From: JBGSIC01 sp041751875
GTDB lineage: Bacteria; Bdellovibrionota; FAC87; UBA2466; JACKAF01
Direction of reading: 5' to 3'
NCBI GenBank assembly: GCA_041751875.1
Contig: JBGSIC010000018.1
Span: forward strand, 1-64,000
DNA length: 64,000 nucleotides
The first letter of the stretch is position 1, and every line of letters starts with the position of its first letter. A program made the translations under genes and the position numbers. Below, one piece after another: positions 1 through 7,134 of the stretch. The notes beneath the pieces were generated by a model. It saw only the letters and a list, made by a program, of their open reading frames with translations, had not been told where the DNA came from and did no database searches.

Positions 1-2
1 CC

Positions 3-353
3 ACCCACGAGCCATTGCGGGTGGCGCTTGAACTCGAACTCACCATGAAGTCAGAGTCCCGTTACTGGAAAAACTTCCGTGAGCTTCTGACAAGTTCCGA
101 TTTCGATGTCGTGATCTTCGTGACCGCGAGCGAGAAGATGAGCGAAGCCCTCCGACAAATTATCAAGGACGTCACTGCCAACGACCGAGTGGTTCGCGAC
201 TGGCCACACAAGCGCGGAATGTACTTCGCCACACTGGATAGTGTCGCTTCCGAAAAGAAGAACGCCGTTTTCAGCGGCGAAGGCGAGGCTTTCAGCCTCG
301 CGTCATTGGAAAAAGATGTTTCAGAAAAAACCACGGCGTTAACCCTGCCTTAA
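3..353 (+). CDS. Replication-relaxation/mobilization-like protein, C-terminal part (5' truncated by the window edge)
   Basis: The frame is open from base 3, so the start lies to the left; the TTG at 15 is probably internal. The readable part has the pattern HEPLRVALELELT, then KSESRY and a hydrophobic strand (DVVIFVT). This resembles the C-terminal half of replication-relaxation family proteins, which occur on plasmids and integrative elements beside mobilization genes. The assignment is from motif memory only. The stop codon lies inside a perfect inverted repeat (347-369), and an oriT-like motif follows 45 bases later, which supports a role in the element's replication or transfer. It could also be an unrelated element protein. 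Confidence 0.5.
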   Translation, partial: THEPLRVALELELTMKSESRYWKNFRELLTSSDFDVVIFVTASEKMSEALRQIIKDVTANDRVVRDWPHKRGMYFATLDSVASEKKNAVFSGEGEAFSLASLEKDVSEKTTALTLP

Positions 354-369
354 CCCCTAGGGTTAAGGC
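347..369. repeat. Perfect inverted repeat over the stop codon (10-bp arms, 3-base centre)
   Basis: Arms GCCTTAACCC (347-356) and GGGTTAAGGC (360-369) are exact complements around CTA. No T-run follows, so it is a weak candidate for an intrinsic terminator. Inverted repeats just upstream of a nick site are typical of relaxase recognition regions, and the oriT-like motif starts 29 bases downstream. Confidence 0.7.
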
Positions 370-397
370 GCACGTCAAAACCAAGAAAACAAATGGG

Positions 398-410
398 CCG
401 GTAAGTGCTC
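398..410 (+). other. oriT: oriT-like nick motif resembling the IncQ (RSF1010) core
   Basis: The sequence CCGGTAAGTGCTC differs at one position from the RSF1010-type core CCGGTAAGTGCGC as I remember it. It sits in the non-coding gap between a replication-relaxation-like gene and a ribbon-helix-helix gene, with inverted repeats on both sides. In IncQ plasmids the relaxase cuts a few bases after the TAAGTGC run. No relaxase is visible in the window, so function is inferred. Confidence 0.5.
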
Positions 411-421
411 GATATCGCGGG

Positions 422-538
422 GCCGCCGCCGCCCCTCCGGTCGAAGCCCAAGCCCTTATCGCTGCTGACCCCTCCCGCTCTACGATCGGAAGGGGTCAGC
501 AGCTGGGCCAAGGCATCTCTCTACGGGGCGGCGGCGGC
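422..538. repeat. Nested perfect inverted repeats (cruciform- or hairpin-forming)
   Basis: An outer pair with 14-bp arms (422-435, GCCGCCGCCGCCCC; 525-538, its exact complement) encloses an inner pair with 13-bp arms (461-473, GCTGCTGACCCCT; 491-503, exact complement) around a 17-base loop. Together they could fold 117 bases into a two-level stem. It lies between the oriT-like motif and the ribbon-helix-helix gene, so it may be part of the transfer origin, a recombination site or a structured leader. Confidence 0.75.
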
Positions 539-589
539 AAGGCAGGACAGAGTTGAGTGGGAATAAAATTAAGAAAAGGAAAAGACAGA

Positions 590-955
590 ATGGAAAACAA
601 AATCGGAAAAAAAGCGGAACTGGGTATGGAAGGAATGGACACGTCGAAAAAACGAAAATCTGTGGAGCGAGTTGCGATTACGAAGGAAGTTTCAAAGCGG
701 TTGGATGGATGGGTTTTACAGCTTGAAGAGCAGGCAAAGGGAATAAGTGCAACCCGAGCGGACGTTATGAACTTTCTTCTGTCTTCCTACCCAGAAGAAC
801 TGTCAGCCGAGGATGTTCGCGAATTGAATAAAAGGCATTTTGATGAGGTGAAATTCACTTTATGGCTCGCTCGCACTTTGAAGCAGGCAAAGCAAAATGG
901 AGAGAATGTTCGCCTTGAAGATCTCTACAAAGAACACGGACGAACTCAAGGTTAG
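590..955 (+). CDS. Small ribbon-helix-helix-like protein of the mobile element
   Basis: This encodes 121 residues from ATG 590, which follows a purine-rich stretch (AAGGAAAAGACAG); a longer GTG start at 557 is less likely. Residues about 27-65 (RVAITKEVSKRLDGWV, then ISATRADVMNFLL) have the strand-helix-helix layout of ribbon-helix-helix DNA binders. The C-terminal half is charged and helical. Small proteins of this type beside an oriT often act as relaxosome accessory factors or as repressors of their own operon. Which role applies here cannot be read from the sequence. It is followed by 178 bases and then the recombinase start. Confidence 0.65.
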   Translation: MENKIGKKAELGMEGMDTSKKRKSVERVAITKEVSKRLDGWVLQLEEQAKGISATRADVMNFLLSSYPEELSAEDVRELNKRHFDEVKFTLWLARTLKQAKQNGENVRLEDLYKEHGRTQG

Positions 956-1042
956 CTCCCTCAAAATGAGCGACCTGGATTCTGATCCTTCCTGGCTGTC
1001 CTCGGTTCAGTAAAATGATAGATACTAAGAAGAGGGGTTCCC

Positions 1043-1303
1043 ATGGGGAGACGCAGACGCTCTTCCCAGGCGCATTCCAAGGTTCCACTTAAACTTATTG
1101 AGCACAAGGTTTCTCTTTCTAAGGAGGAGAACGATGAGCGGATTAAAAGACTTGCGAGAAAAATTTGGGATTGTATCTGCGAATCGCAGAGATCCGGGGG
1201 ATCTTCGCGTCGACGGGTCGAATCCCAAAAGCTCGAAGAAATCTTCGGCGAATCCGAGAATTCAATACCGATTGGGGGCCTACGTTCGCCTTTCTCCCAG
1301 TGA
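1043..1303 (+). CDS. Possible small basic protein overlapping the recombinase start
   Basis: This is an 86-residue frame starting ATG 1043 with a basic N-terminus (MGRRRRSS) and a charged helical middle (KEENDERIKRLARKIWD). It overlaps the first 170 bases of the recombinase in another frame. Many serine recombinases of mobile elements have a short charged gene directly upstream, which is why I list it. The recombinase residues encoded in the overlap (1-47) are low-complexity and lie before its catalytic domain, so either frame could be the selected one. No strong ribosome-binding site is seen before 1043. Confidence 0.35.
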   Translation: MGRRRRSSQAHSKVPLKLIEHKVSLSKEENDERIKRLARKIWDCICESQRSGGSSRRRVESQKLEEIFGESENSIPIGGLRSPFSQ

Positions 1304-3041
1304 CGAAATTCGAGAGGAAGGATCGTTGGTTTCGCATCCACAGCGTATCAAGTCGTTTGTGGATATGCGCAATCACCAGGGTTCTGGCTGGGGAGAAATT
1401 GTCGAGTGGTACACCGATAAAGATATGTCTGGAAAGGACATGAATCGACCGGCCTTTATTCGGATGTTGCAGGACATTCGTATGGGCCGCATCAATGCTG
1501 TGGTTGTCACTGAGCTTTCCAGGTTGAGTCGAAGCGTAAAGGACTTCTGCCAATTTTGGGATTTCCTCAAGGCACATAAGGCCACCTTCTTTAGCCTGAA
1601 AGAGAACTTCGATACGTCTACGCCCATTGGCGAGATGATGGTTCTTCAATGCATCACTTTCGCTCAATTTGAACGTCACACCATCGTTCAGCGCTTGAAA
1701 GATGGCGCTAGAGCACGCGCTGAACGCGGACTTGCGAATGGCAGTCAACGCTGCATGGGATTCGATCCCGATCCGACAAGGAAGTGCCACCTCGTGGTCA
1801 ATTCCGATGAGGCAGAGGTGGTGCGACTCCTCTTCAGAAAGTTCATCGAGCTAGGTACCATTCGGAAGGCGATGGATTTTCTTAATTCGAATAACTACCG
1901 TACAAAACGCTACACAACGAGAGCCGGAAGGGAAATTGGAGGGAACCTTTGGACTCCTTCCTCCATTCACAACATTCTGAGCAATCTAACCCTGCTCGGT
2001 AAGCGGGAAGTGAACAAGAAGAACAGGTCATTGCAGCAGGATGAACTTCGGGATTCTGACCAGTACAAGATCGTGGATGCCGCCTGGCCGGCCATTGTTA
2101 CGCTTGAAGAGTTCCGTAGAGCACAAGAGATTCTCGCGCAAAACAATCAGTTCAGACGCCACATTCACGTCTACCGCCTTACTGGCTTAACTGACTGTGG
2201 TGTCTGTGGTGAAACAATTTCCGGCAAGGCCTCAACGGGCCGGAACGGCTTGTTCCATTACTACGCCCACAATCGCAAGTTCACGACCGCTGGAGACACG
2301 CATCTTAAGCGCTGTTTGATGGAGCGAGTTCCTGCGGTTCAATTAGAAGAACTTGTGATTGGCCGATTAATGGAATTGGCCGGAAACAAGGAAGTGCTGG
2401 CGCAGTTGGTAGTTAACGCTCAGGGGAAGAATAAGGGCGAAACGGGAGAAATTGATCGCCTTCTGGCTAGCAGGGAACAAGAGCGCAGAGAAAAACTGCG
2501 CCTTAAATCGAATCTACTTCGGGCCATCGCGAATAATCCCGACAAGAACACAGGACCGCTTCTCGATCAAATCGCCGCCTACGATACTGAAATTATCCAG
2601 ATTGAGAACTCCATGTCCGAGCTTCGAGACCAGAAGACTCACGAGCAAGCGTCTGTGATCGATGCGGGGTACGTTTTCAAGCTATTCCGAGGCTTTCAGA
2701 GGGACTTTTCCAAAAAGCCCGCTCACGTTCAAAAGTCCATAATCCGTGATGTGGTTCGGCGGGTAAGCGTTGACCGGGATGGGGTGCACCTTTGGTACTA
2801 CGGCTCGGAAACCGAGGAAATTCTGCCTTTGCCGGAATCTACGATGGATACCTTGATACCCGCCACCCCCGGCGAATCCGAGTTGGGTAAGGTACAAAAA
2901 GCGACGCACCAGCGGACGCCGGTGCGCGCAGCGTTCAAATTGGTGGAGGTGGGGGGAATCGAACCCCCGTCCGCAAGCGATCCATCGGAGCCACTACATG
3001 CTTATCTCACCCTTTACATTCGCCGCCAGACGTCCCGGTGA
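1134..3041 (+). CDS. Large serine recombinase (site-specific integrase) of the ssrA-inserted element
   Basis: This encodes 635 residues. ATG 1134 is chosen because AGGAGG ends six bases before it; a TTG at 1098 is in frame but has no such site. The N-terminal resolvase domain has the Y-x-R-x-S motif (Tyr50, Arg52, catalytic Ser54) followed by the ELSRLSRS block. The middle has a recombinase domain. A zinc-ribbon (CGVC, with later Cys) and a charged coiled-coil region follow. Serine recombinases cut all four strands through a phosphoserine link and insert circular elements at att sites. The last 33 or so residues, including VEVGGIEPPSASDPSEP, are encoded on the antisense strand of the tmRNA 3' end. 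The C-terminus thus depends on the integration site and may differ in the excised element. Confidence 0.93.
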   Translation: MSGLKDLREKFGIVSANRRDPGDLRVDGSNPKSSKKSSANPRIQYRLGAYVRLSPSDEIREEGSLVSHPQRIKSFVDMRNHQGSGWGEIVEWYTDKDMSGKDMNRPAFIRMLQDIRMGRINAVVVTELSRLSRSVKDFCQFWDFLKAHKATFFSLKENFDTSTPIGEMMVLQCITFAQFERHTIVQRLKDGARARAERGLANGSQRCMGFDPDPTRKCHLVVNSDEAEVVRLLFRKFIELGTIRKAMDFLNSNNYRTKRYTTRAGREIGGNLWTPSSIHNILSNLTLLGKREVNKKNRSLQQDELRDSDQYKIVDAAWPAIVTLEEFRRAQEILAQNNQFRRHIHVYRLTGLTDCGVCGETISGKASTGRNGLFHYYAHNRKFTTAGDTHLKRCLMERVPAVQLEELVIGRLMELAGNKEVLAQLVVNAQGKNKGETGEIDRLLASREQERREKLRLKSNLLRAIANNPDKNTGPLLDQIAAYDTEIIQIENSMSELRDQKTHEQASVIDAGYVFKLFRGFQRDFSKKPAHVQKSIIRDVVRRVSVDRDGVHLWYYGSETEEILPLPESTMDTLIPATPGESELGKVQKATHQRTPVRAAFKLVEVGGIEPPSASDPSEPLHAYLTLYIRRQTSR

Positions 3042-3296
3042 GCGCGGCTGTCTGGAAACTATTCTCAGTGTTTTTAAGATCCCCAAGCTGAGACGCCTTG
3101 GACATCCGATCCCACTAAATGACGTTCTTTACCCGCCCGCGGGAGAAACAGGCAAGAACGGGTCGCTTAGTTAATTAAGCGGCCATTGCTAATTGAGCAT
3201 TGTCAATTATGCGTTTGTCGCTTTTTTTACGAGTCAGCAACGAACTCGGCATGCGACCCACGACTTCAACACCCACGTCGAAGCCATGTCACCCCC
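2941..3296 (-). ncRNA. ssrA: Transfer-messenger RNA (tmRNA)
   Basis: On the minus strand the 5' end GGGGGTGACATGGCTTCGAC (from 3296) pairs with the 3' acceptor CACCTCC followed by A and an encoded CCA (ending 2941). The T-arm GGGGG-TTCGATT-CCCCC is clear, giving a tRNA-like domain and a length of 356 nt. tmRNA with SmpB rescues stalled ribosomes and adds a degradation tag. A frame ending ...DNAQLAMAA followed by TAATTAACTAAG lies at about 3175-3205 and is the likely tag end; the resume codon is not certain. The 3' end is the insertion site of the mobile element. Confidence 0.93.
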
Positions 3297-3375
3297 GTAA
3301 GGGCCTGCCCCTAAAGGCAGAGTCACGAGTCCTTAACCTACTCCTTAACAGCGTAAAGACAAGGGCGCTGACCGC

Positions 3376-4140
3376 TTACCAGGCATAAGCGACCATAAGG
3401 CCCGAAGGGTGGGGTAAAATGCGAAGCGATGTTGACGATATTTTTGCGCGTCTATGTAGCCAGGGAATCAGAATACCGCCGCCAATTCCCACTGCGGCGC
3501 CAACAATCACATCCGTATAAAAATGCACACCCCCGGCAATGCGTCCGGCGGCCACACCGACCGTAAAACCCCCCAGTGCTATCCAGGGCCAAGGGCCGAG
3601 TTCGTTTCGCTGTCCAAAGGTGTAGGCGGCTGCGGCGAGGATAGAAGAAGTGGTGGCTACGTGCCCTGAGAAAAAAGAACGGTAGCCGCGAGGGCTATTC
3701 ACCAAAGTGGGGTCGTTGGTATAAGTCCGCGGCAAGGGTCTTTGAAAGATAGCTTTGGAAACGCTCGTCAGCGCACCGACCACGGCCAATACCTGTGCGA
3801 ACACGGCTATATCTTCAAAAAACTCTGTCGAAAATCCACCCCGCAAGTGGAAATTAATCAAAACAGGCCCTGCGATCGCGGCTCCCAATGCGATGTCGGT
3901 GGCAACCAAGGCGGCATCACTATTATTTCCAATCACGCCGCGGTCAAAAGCGTTTACTTCGTCCGGCGAGCACGGGCAACGAAGCGTATAGAATTTGTCG
4001 TCAAAACCATACAAAATTGTGGTGACCGTTAAGGCGCTGGCGGCAATCACCGCATCTTCGAGTGGCCTAACTTCATAAAGCGATTCCCCGCGAACGGGAG
4101 AGCCCAACAGGAGACAAAGAACGAAAACAATCTGCTTCAT
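3376..4140 (-). CDS. PAP2-family phosphatase with signal peptide
   Basis: This encodes 254 residues from ATG 4140, chosen because it begins a clear signal sequence (MKQIVFVLCLLLGSPVRGES); an upstream start at 4185 would spoil it. The three phosphatase motifs are visible: KAIFQRPLPR, FFSGHVATTSS and RIAGGVHFYTDV, giving the acid-phosphatase Lys/Arg/His/Asp site. Hydrophobic segments surround them. The family removes phosphate from lipid or small-molecule phosphates, such as undecaprenyl or phosphatidyl phosphates, at the membrane or in the periplasm. The substrate is unknown here. It is divergent from the gene at 4244. Confidence 0.88.
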   Translation of the reverse strand: MKQIVFVLCLLLGSPVRGESLYEVRPLEDAVIAASALTVTTILYGFDDKFYTLRCPCSPDEVNAFDRGVIGNNSDAALVATDIALGAAIAGPVLINFHLRGGFSTEFFEDIAVFAQVLAVVGALTSVSKAIFQRPLPRTYTNDPTLVNSPRGYRSFFSGHVATTSSILAAAAYTFGQRNELGPWPWIALGGFTVGVAAGRIAGGVHFYTDVIVGAAVGIGGGILIPWLHRRAKISSTSLRILPHPSGLMVAYAW

Positions 4141-4243
4141 GATGAGGCTGATATCGTACGAAGGGTGGCAATTCAACGTACCCAAAATGAGACGCCTCTA
4201 GGGTGTCTTGCGTCCGCCGCGTGATACGAGTAGTGATGTGCCT

Positions 4244-4906
4244 ATGATTAAGTCTTTTATACCTTTGCTGGTTTTTAGTGTGGTGAGTCTTTCCGCGTTT
4301 GCGGCTTCTCCTTATGAGTGGGGAGATGAACTGACTTTCTCCATCAAACGAGAAGGTTCGCCCAAACACCCTTTCCTCCAGATCTTTCCGGACGCCGATA
4401 ACTTAGAAGCCGGCGAAGCCGAAGTCTTGTCGGATGTTAAATCAGGCAGAGGCAAATCGAAATTGTACCCCGCGGAAGATGCCCGCCCAGGACTAATCGT
4501 TGTGTTTCGGTCGCTTGCGTTTATGCCCACGGAATCGGGCGAGGATTACGAAGCCATTTTCGAGGGGGAGTTTAACGCCGTGAAGTTCAAGGTTCCTCGG
4601 AAAGATATGGAAGCCTTGTTTGCCGGAGAGACAATCGATCTGAGCATAAAATCCACTACGCGGCGCGGGTTCGTAGTGGTCGCTTACACGGTGGAAAGTG
4701 AAACCGAGCTTCGCATGCGTTTGGAGGGCGAGGATCTTCTCATCTTCCGCGCCTGTGGAAAAACGACCATGAAGAAAGAGGGGATTCGTAAAAGCACGAC
4801 CTGCGTAGGCCCTCGCGTCATGGAAAACCCCAAAAAGAAAGACGCCATACTCTACCGAGGAGTACCGGGAAAGCTTGCCGGATTAGATATCCTTCCCGAA
4901 AAATAA
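4244..4906 (+). CDS. Exported protein of unknown function
   Basis: This encodes 220 residues. The ATG at 4244 starts a signal peptide (MIKSFIPLLVFSVVSLSAFA), so the longer frame from 4208 is not used. The mature part is rich in beta-strand-like alternation and charged residues, with a late Cys pair (FRACGKTT, TTCVGPR) that could form a disulfide. I do not recognise a family. It ends two bases before the acetyltransferase start at 4909, so the two may be cotranscribed. A periplasmic location is likely. Confidence 0.75.
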   Translation: MIKSFIPLLVFSVVSLSAFAASPYEWGDELTFSIKREGSPKHPFLQIFPDADNLEAGEAEVLSDVKSGRGKSKLYPAEDARPGLIVVFRSLAFMPTESGEDYEAIFEGEFNAVKFKVPRKDMEALFAGETIDLSIKSTTRRGFVVVAYTVESETELRMRLEGEDLLIFRACGKTTMKKEGIRKSTTCVGPRVMENPKKKDAILYRGVPGKLAGLDILPEK

Positions 4907-4908
4907 CT

Positions 4909-5427
4909 GTGAAATCGATTTTTGAAACTGCACGAACGCGTATACGGCCGTTTAGGAAATCGGATTTGCCACATCTACTCGAGCTTGAATCCGATTCCGA
5001 CATCATGCGTTTCACCGGTTTGGGTAGAGCCATCACGCGCGAAGAAAGCGAAAAGCGCCTGGAAAAGTTACTGGTGCAAGAAGCGGGGCCCTTTGGCACC
5101 TGGGCCGCTGAACTTCGCACGACGGGTGAATTTGTCGCCTGGGTGATGCTTAAACCTACTTTCTTCGAAGCTCCCGAAATGGGGTGCATGATTTTAAAAA
5201 AGTTTTGGGGAAAGGGATTTGCCACCGAACTGGGAATAGGCGTGTTGCAGTACGGGCTAAGTCTTCCGGGGGACGTAAAGATAGTTGCCACTACCGACCC
5301 GGCCAACACACCCTCTATTCGGGTGCTGGAGAAAATAGGGATGCACTATCACAAGACGCTAACGCACCAAGCGGGGGATCGCGAACTTATCTCTCACTAC
5401 TATGAAAATTGCCCAAAGAAAGAGTAA
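4909..5427 (+). CDS. GNAT acetyltransferase, RimJ/RimL type
   Basis: This encodes 172 residues from GTG 4909. It begins with ETARTRIRPFRKSDLP and ends with the acetyl-CoA-binding block (FWGKGFATELGIGVLQYG) and the NTPSIRVLEKIGM motif, the usual order in the RimJ/RimL subgroup. These enzymes move an acetyl group from acetyl-CoA to an amine, often the N-terminus of a ribosomal protein, an antibiotic or a small metabolite. The substrate cannot be told. It follows the exported protein gene by only two bases. Confidence 0.85.
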   Translation: MKSIFETARTRIRPFRKSDLPHLLELESDSDIMRFTGLGRAITREESEKRLEKLLVQEAGPFGTWAAELRTTGEFVAWVMLKPTFFEAPEMGCMILKKFWGKGFATELGIGVLQYGLSLPGDVKIVATTDPANTPSIRVLEKIGMHYHKTLTHQAGDRELISHYYENCPKKE

Positions 5428-5494
5428 ATGTTGAGAGACAGAGCGGCGCGCTAAAGGCTGGCTTGTCGAGAAGGAAAGGTAAAAGACTTTCTGC

Positions 5495-5500
5495 TAGAAT
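5495..5500 (+). promoter_or_regulatory. Extended -10 promoter element; transcript may be leaderless
   Basis: TGC-TAGAAT is an extended -10 match. It ends six bases before the ATG at 5507, so a normal start would fall on the start codon itself. No ribosome-binding site is visible before 5507, which fits a leaderless mRNA. The -35 region is weak. Confidence 0.4.
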
Positions 5501-5506
5501 ACTGTC

Positions 5507-5890
5507 ATGAGCGTTGAACTAAATCACACCATTGTGAACGTAAAAGATAAGCACGAGTCGGCTACTTTCGTTTCGGAAGTGCTGGGGCTACCGCCGCCAG
5601 AACCGTTTCTTTATTTTATGTGTGTGCGAACCGCTAATGGCGTGACCCTCGATTTCATCGAGACCTCAGATGAAATCGAGCCACAGCACTATGCTTTTTT
5701 GGTGGGCGAGAAAGAGTTCGATGAAATCTTTGGACGAATAGTGAGCCGTAAAGTGAGTTACTGGGCTGACCCTTCTCGGACCATCCCCGGAAAAATTAAC
5801 AACTACGATGGGGGGCGTGGAGTGTATTTTGTGGAGCCCTCCGGCCATTTTTTAGAGATTATTACGAAACCCTACGGAAGCGGAAAGTAA
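5507..5890 (+). CDS. VOC (glyoxalase/dioxygenase-fold) protein
   Basis: This encodes 127 residues, one full vicinal-oxygen-chelate module with two beta-alpha-beta-beta-beta units. It begins with ELNHTIVNVKD (metal-ligand His) and ends with GVYFVEPSGHFLEIITKPYG, where the Glu of LEI is the usual second ligand. Members include glyoxalases, dioxygenases and antibiotic-resistance proteins; the substrate is not predictable. The next gene starts five bases after its stop, so the two form an operon. Confidence 0.85.
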   Translation: MSVELNHTIVNVKDKHESATFVSEVLGLPPPEPFLYFMCVRTANGVTLDFIETSDEIEPQHYAFLVGEKEFDEIFGRIVSRKVSYWADPSRTIPGKINNYDGGRGVYFVEPSGHFLEIITKPYGSGK

Positions 5891-5895
5891 CCACG

Positions 5896-6249
5896 ATGAA
5901 GAAAAGTGCCCATTCAGTGGAAAGCTATATCCAACTTCAACCAAAAGAAGTCCAAAGACTTTTAAAGAAGATGCGCGCAACGATCAAAAAGGCCGCGCCG
6001 AAGGCCAAGCAAAAGATCAGCTACGGTATTCCGACATTTTATCTTGAAAAAAATCTCGTTCATTTTGCGGCATTCACAAAGCACCTGGGCTTTTATCCAG
6101 GGGCTTCGGGAGTAAAGGCGTTTAAGGAAGAACTCAAGAAGTTTAAGACGGCAAAAGGATCAATCCAATTTCCCTTGGACAAGCCTCTCCCTACGGGACT
6201 CATCTCCAAGATAGTTCGATTTCGGGTAAGAGAGACTACTGAGAAATGA
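5896..6249 (+). CDS. DUF1801 / YdhG-like protein
   Basis: This encodes 117 residues. The pattern YIQLQPKEVQRLLKKMRATI, then KISYGIPTF and HLGFYPGASG, is that of the DUF1801 (YdhG) fold, an SCP-like small domain sometimes described as a frataxin-like iron chaperone. The length fits. It is in an operon with the VOC gene upstream. The function is not established from the sequence. Confidence 0.85.
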   Translation: MKKSAHSVESYIQLQPKEVQRLLKKMRATIKKAAPKAKQKISYGIPTFYLEKNLVHFAAFTKHLGFYPGASGVKAFKEELKKFKTAKGSIQFPLDKPLPTGLISKIVRFRVRETTEK

Positions 6250-6295
6250 ACCTGTTATATGCGTGAGGGGATTCGAAAGACCTTCCTGGTGAAAA

Positions 6296-7075
6296 TCAGA
6301 TACCCGTTCCCCCGAACTTCGCGACCGCTTCTTCAAACCCAATCAGCTTAGCCGCAAGGATTCCGTTCACGGGTTTCTCCAAGGTGGGATCCAGATAGAC
6401 GGTACCGTAACGCGTCGAGGGCGTTGTGTAGGTTTGGTTGGGTAAAACGTCATTCATCGCAATATCAAAGGAGCATGAGGTCGGTGAGGAACCGACAAAC
6501 CAATGCACATTGTCCTTATCATCTGACATCGTAATGACAGAACCGGGAGTTTCTTGCCGATCACGAGTCGGAGTAAGGAGCAGGTACCCCTTTTCATCCG
6601 CCAAGCGGTCAAAAGTTCGTGTGCGTATGGTTCCACGTAGCACTAAATGCGCGGAAACGACGTTGTTATGAGCGTGAGGCGGGGTGGCTGCCCTCGCTTT
6701 ATAAGCGAATAATTTGGAACCAAAAGTGACTGGCGGCAGGTCCTTAATAGAAGGCAAGGGCGCCGGAAGCACGACACCCAGATCGTGGGCGTATTGAATT
6801 CCCTTAAGGAGTTTTCCCATTTCGATGCATTGAATGATTTCCTCTAAGCTCACCGAGGCGTGCAGAGCTGCCATTTCTTTTTGCCATCCCACCAGAGAAA
6901 GTGTTTCGGCTTTAAGATCGTAACAAGCCTCATGCAAACGCAAGAGCCATGCTTGCATGAGTGGGGCAAGCCCAGCCCCAAAGGCGCGATGCAAAAAACA
7001 CTGCTCCAAAAGAAAGTGGGTAAGAAGGGCAGTCGCACCCGTACGTAGAAATGTGCGGCGAGAAAGAAAGTCCAT
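6296..7075 (-). CDS. Tat-exported cupin-like protein of unknown substrate
   Basis: This encodes 259 residues from ATG 7075; a TTG at 7084 is also in frame. The N-terminus has a twin-arginine signal (SRRTFLRTG followed by a hydrophobic run), so it is likely exported folded with a metal cofactor. A central block (TPPHAHNNVVSAHLVLRG) gives the His-x-His cupin pattern expected for a metal site. The N-terminal third is helical. Folded export with a metal fits an oxidoreductase or dioxygenase-like role, but the family is not recognised. It is a separate unit from the gene at 7135. Confidence 0.7.
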   Translation of the reverse strand: MDFLSRRTFLRTGATALLTHFLLEQCFLHRAFGAGLAPLMQAWLLRLHEACYDLKAETLSLVGWQKEMAALHASVSLEEIIQCIEMGKLLKGIQYAHDLGVVLPAPLPSIKDLPPVTFGSKLFAYKARAATPPHAHNNVVSAHLVLRGTIRTRTFDRLADEKGYLLLTPTRDRQETPGSVITMSDDKDNVHWFVGSSPTSCSFDIAMNDVLPNQTYTTPSTRYGTVYLDPTLEKPVNGILAAKLIGFEEAVAKFGGTGI

Positions 7076-7134
7076 GTGGGACAAGTTTTAACATGGACAC
7101 GACCGCGCGAAAAGCCCAGGGAAGGGATTACGCG

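Larger units (their letters stand above)
1..2940. mobile_element. Right end of an integrative (probably mobilizable) element inserted at the 3' end of ssrA
   Basis: The stretch runs from the window edge to the first base outside the tmRNA gene. It carries a replication-relaxation-like gene end, an oriT-like nick motif with nested inverted repeats, a ribbon-helix-helix protein and a large serine recombinase whose frame continues into the ssrA 3' end. An integrase next to an intact RNA-gene 3' end is the usual look of an integration site. The left end, and any relaxase, are outside the window. Seen: the gene content and the overlap. Inferred: mobility and the exact boundary at 2940/2941. Confidence 0.75.

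Noticed and set aside
1143..1790. 215-residue minus-strand ORF across the recombinase
   Set aside because: It is a shadow of the recombinase coding strand with no protein-family match.
3200..3388. 62-residue ORF on the plus strand
   Set aside because: It lies antisense to the tmRNA 5' half and has no protein-like pattern.
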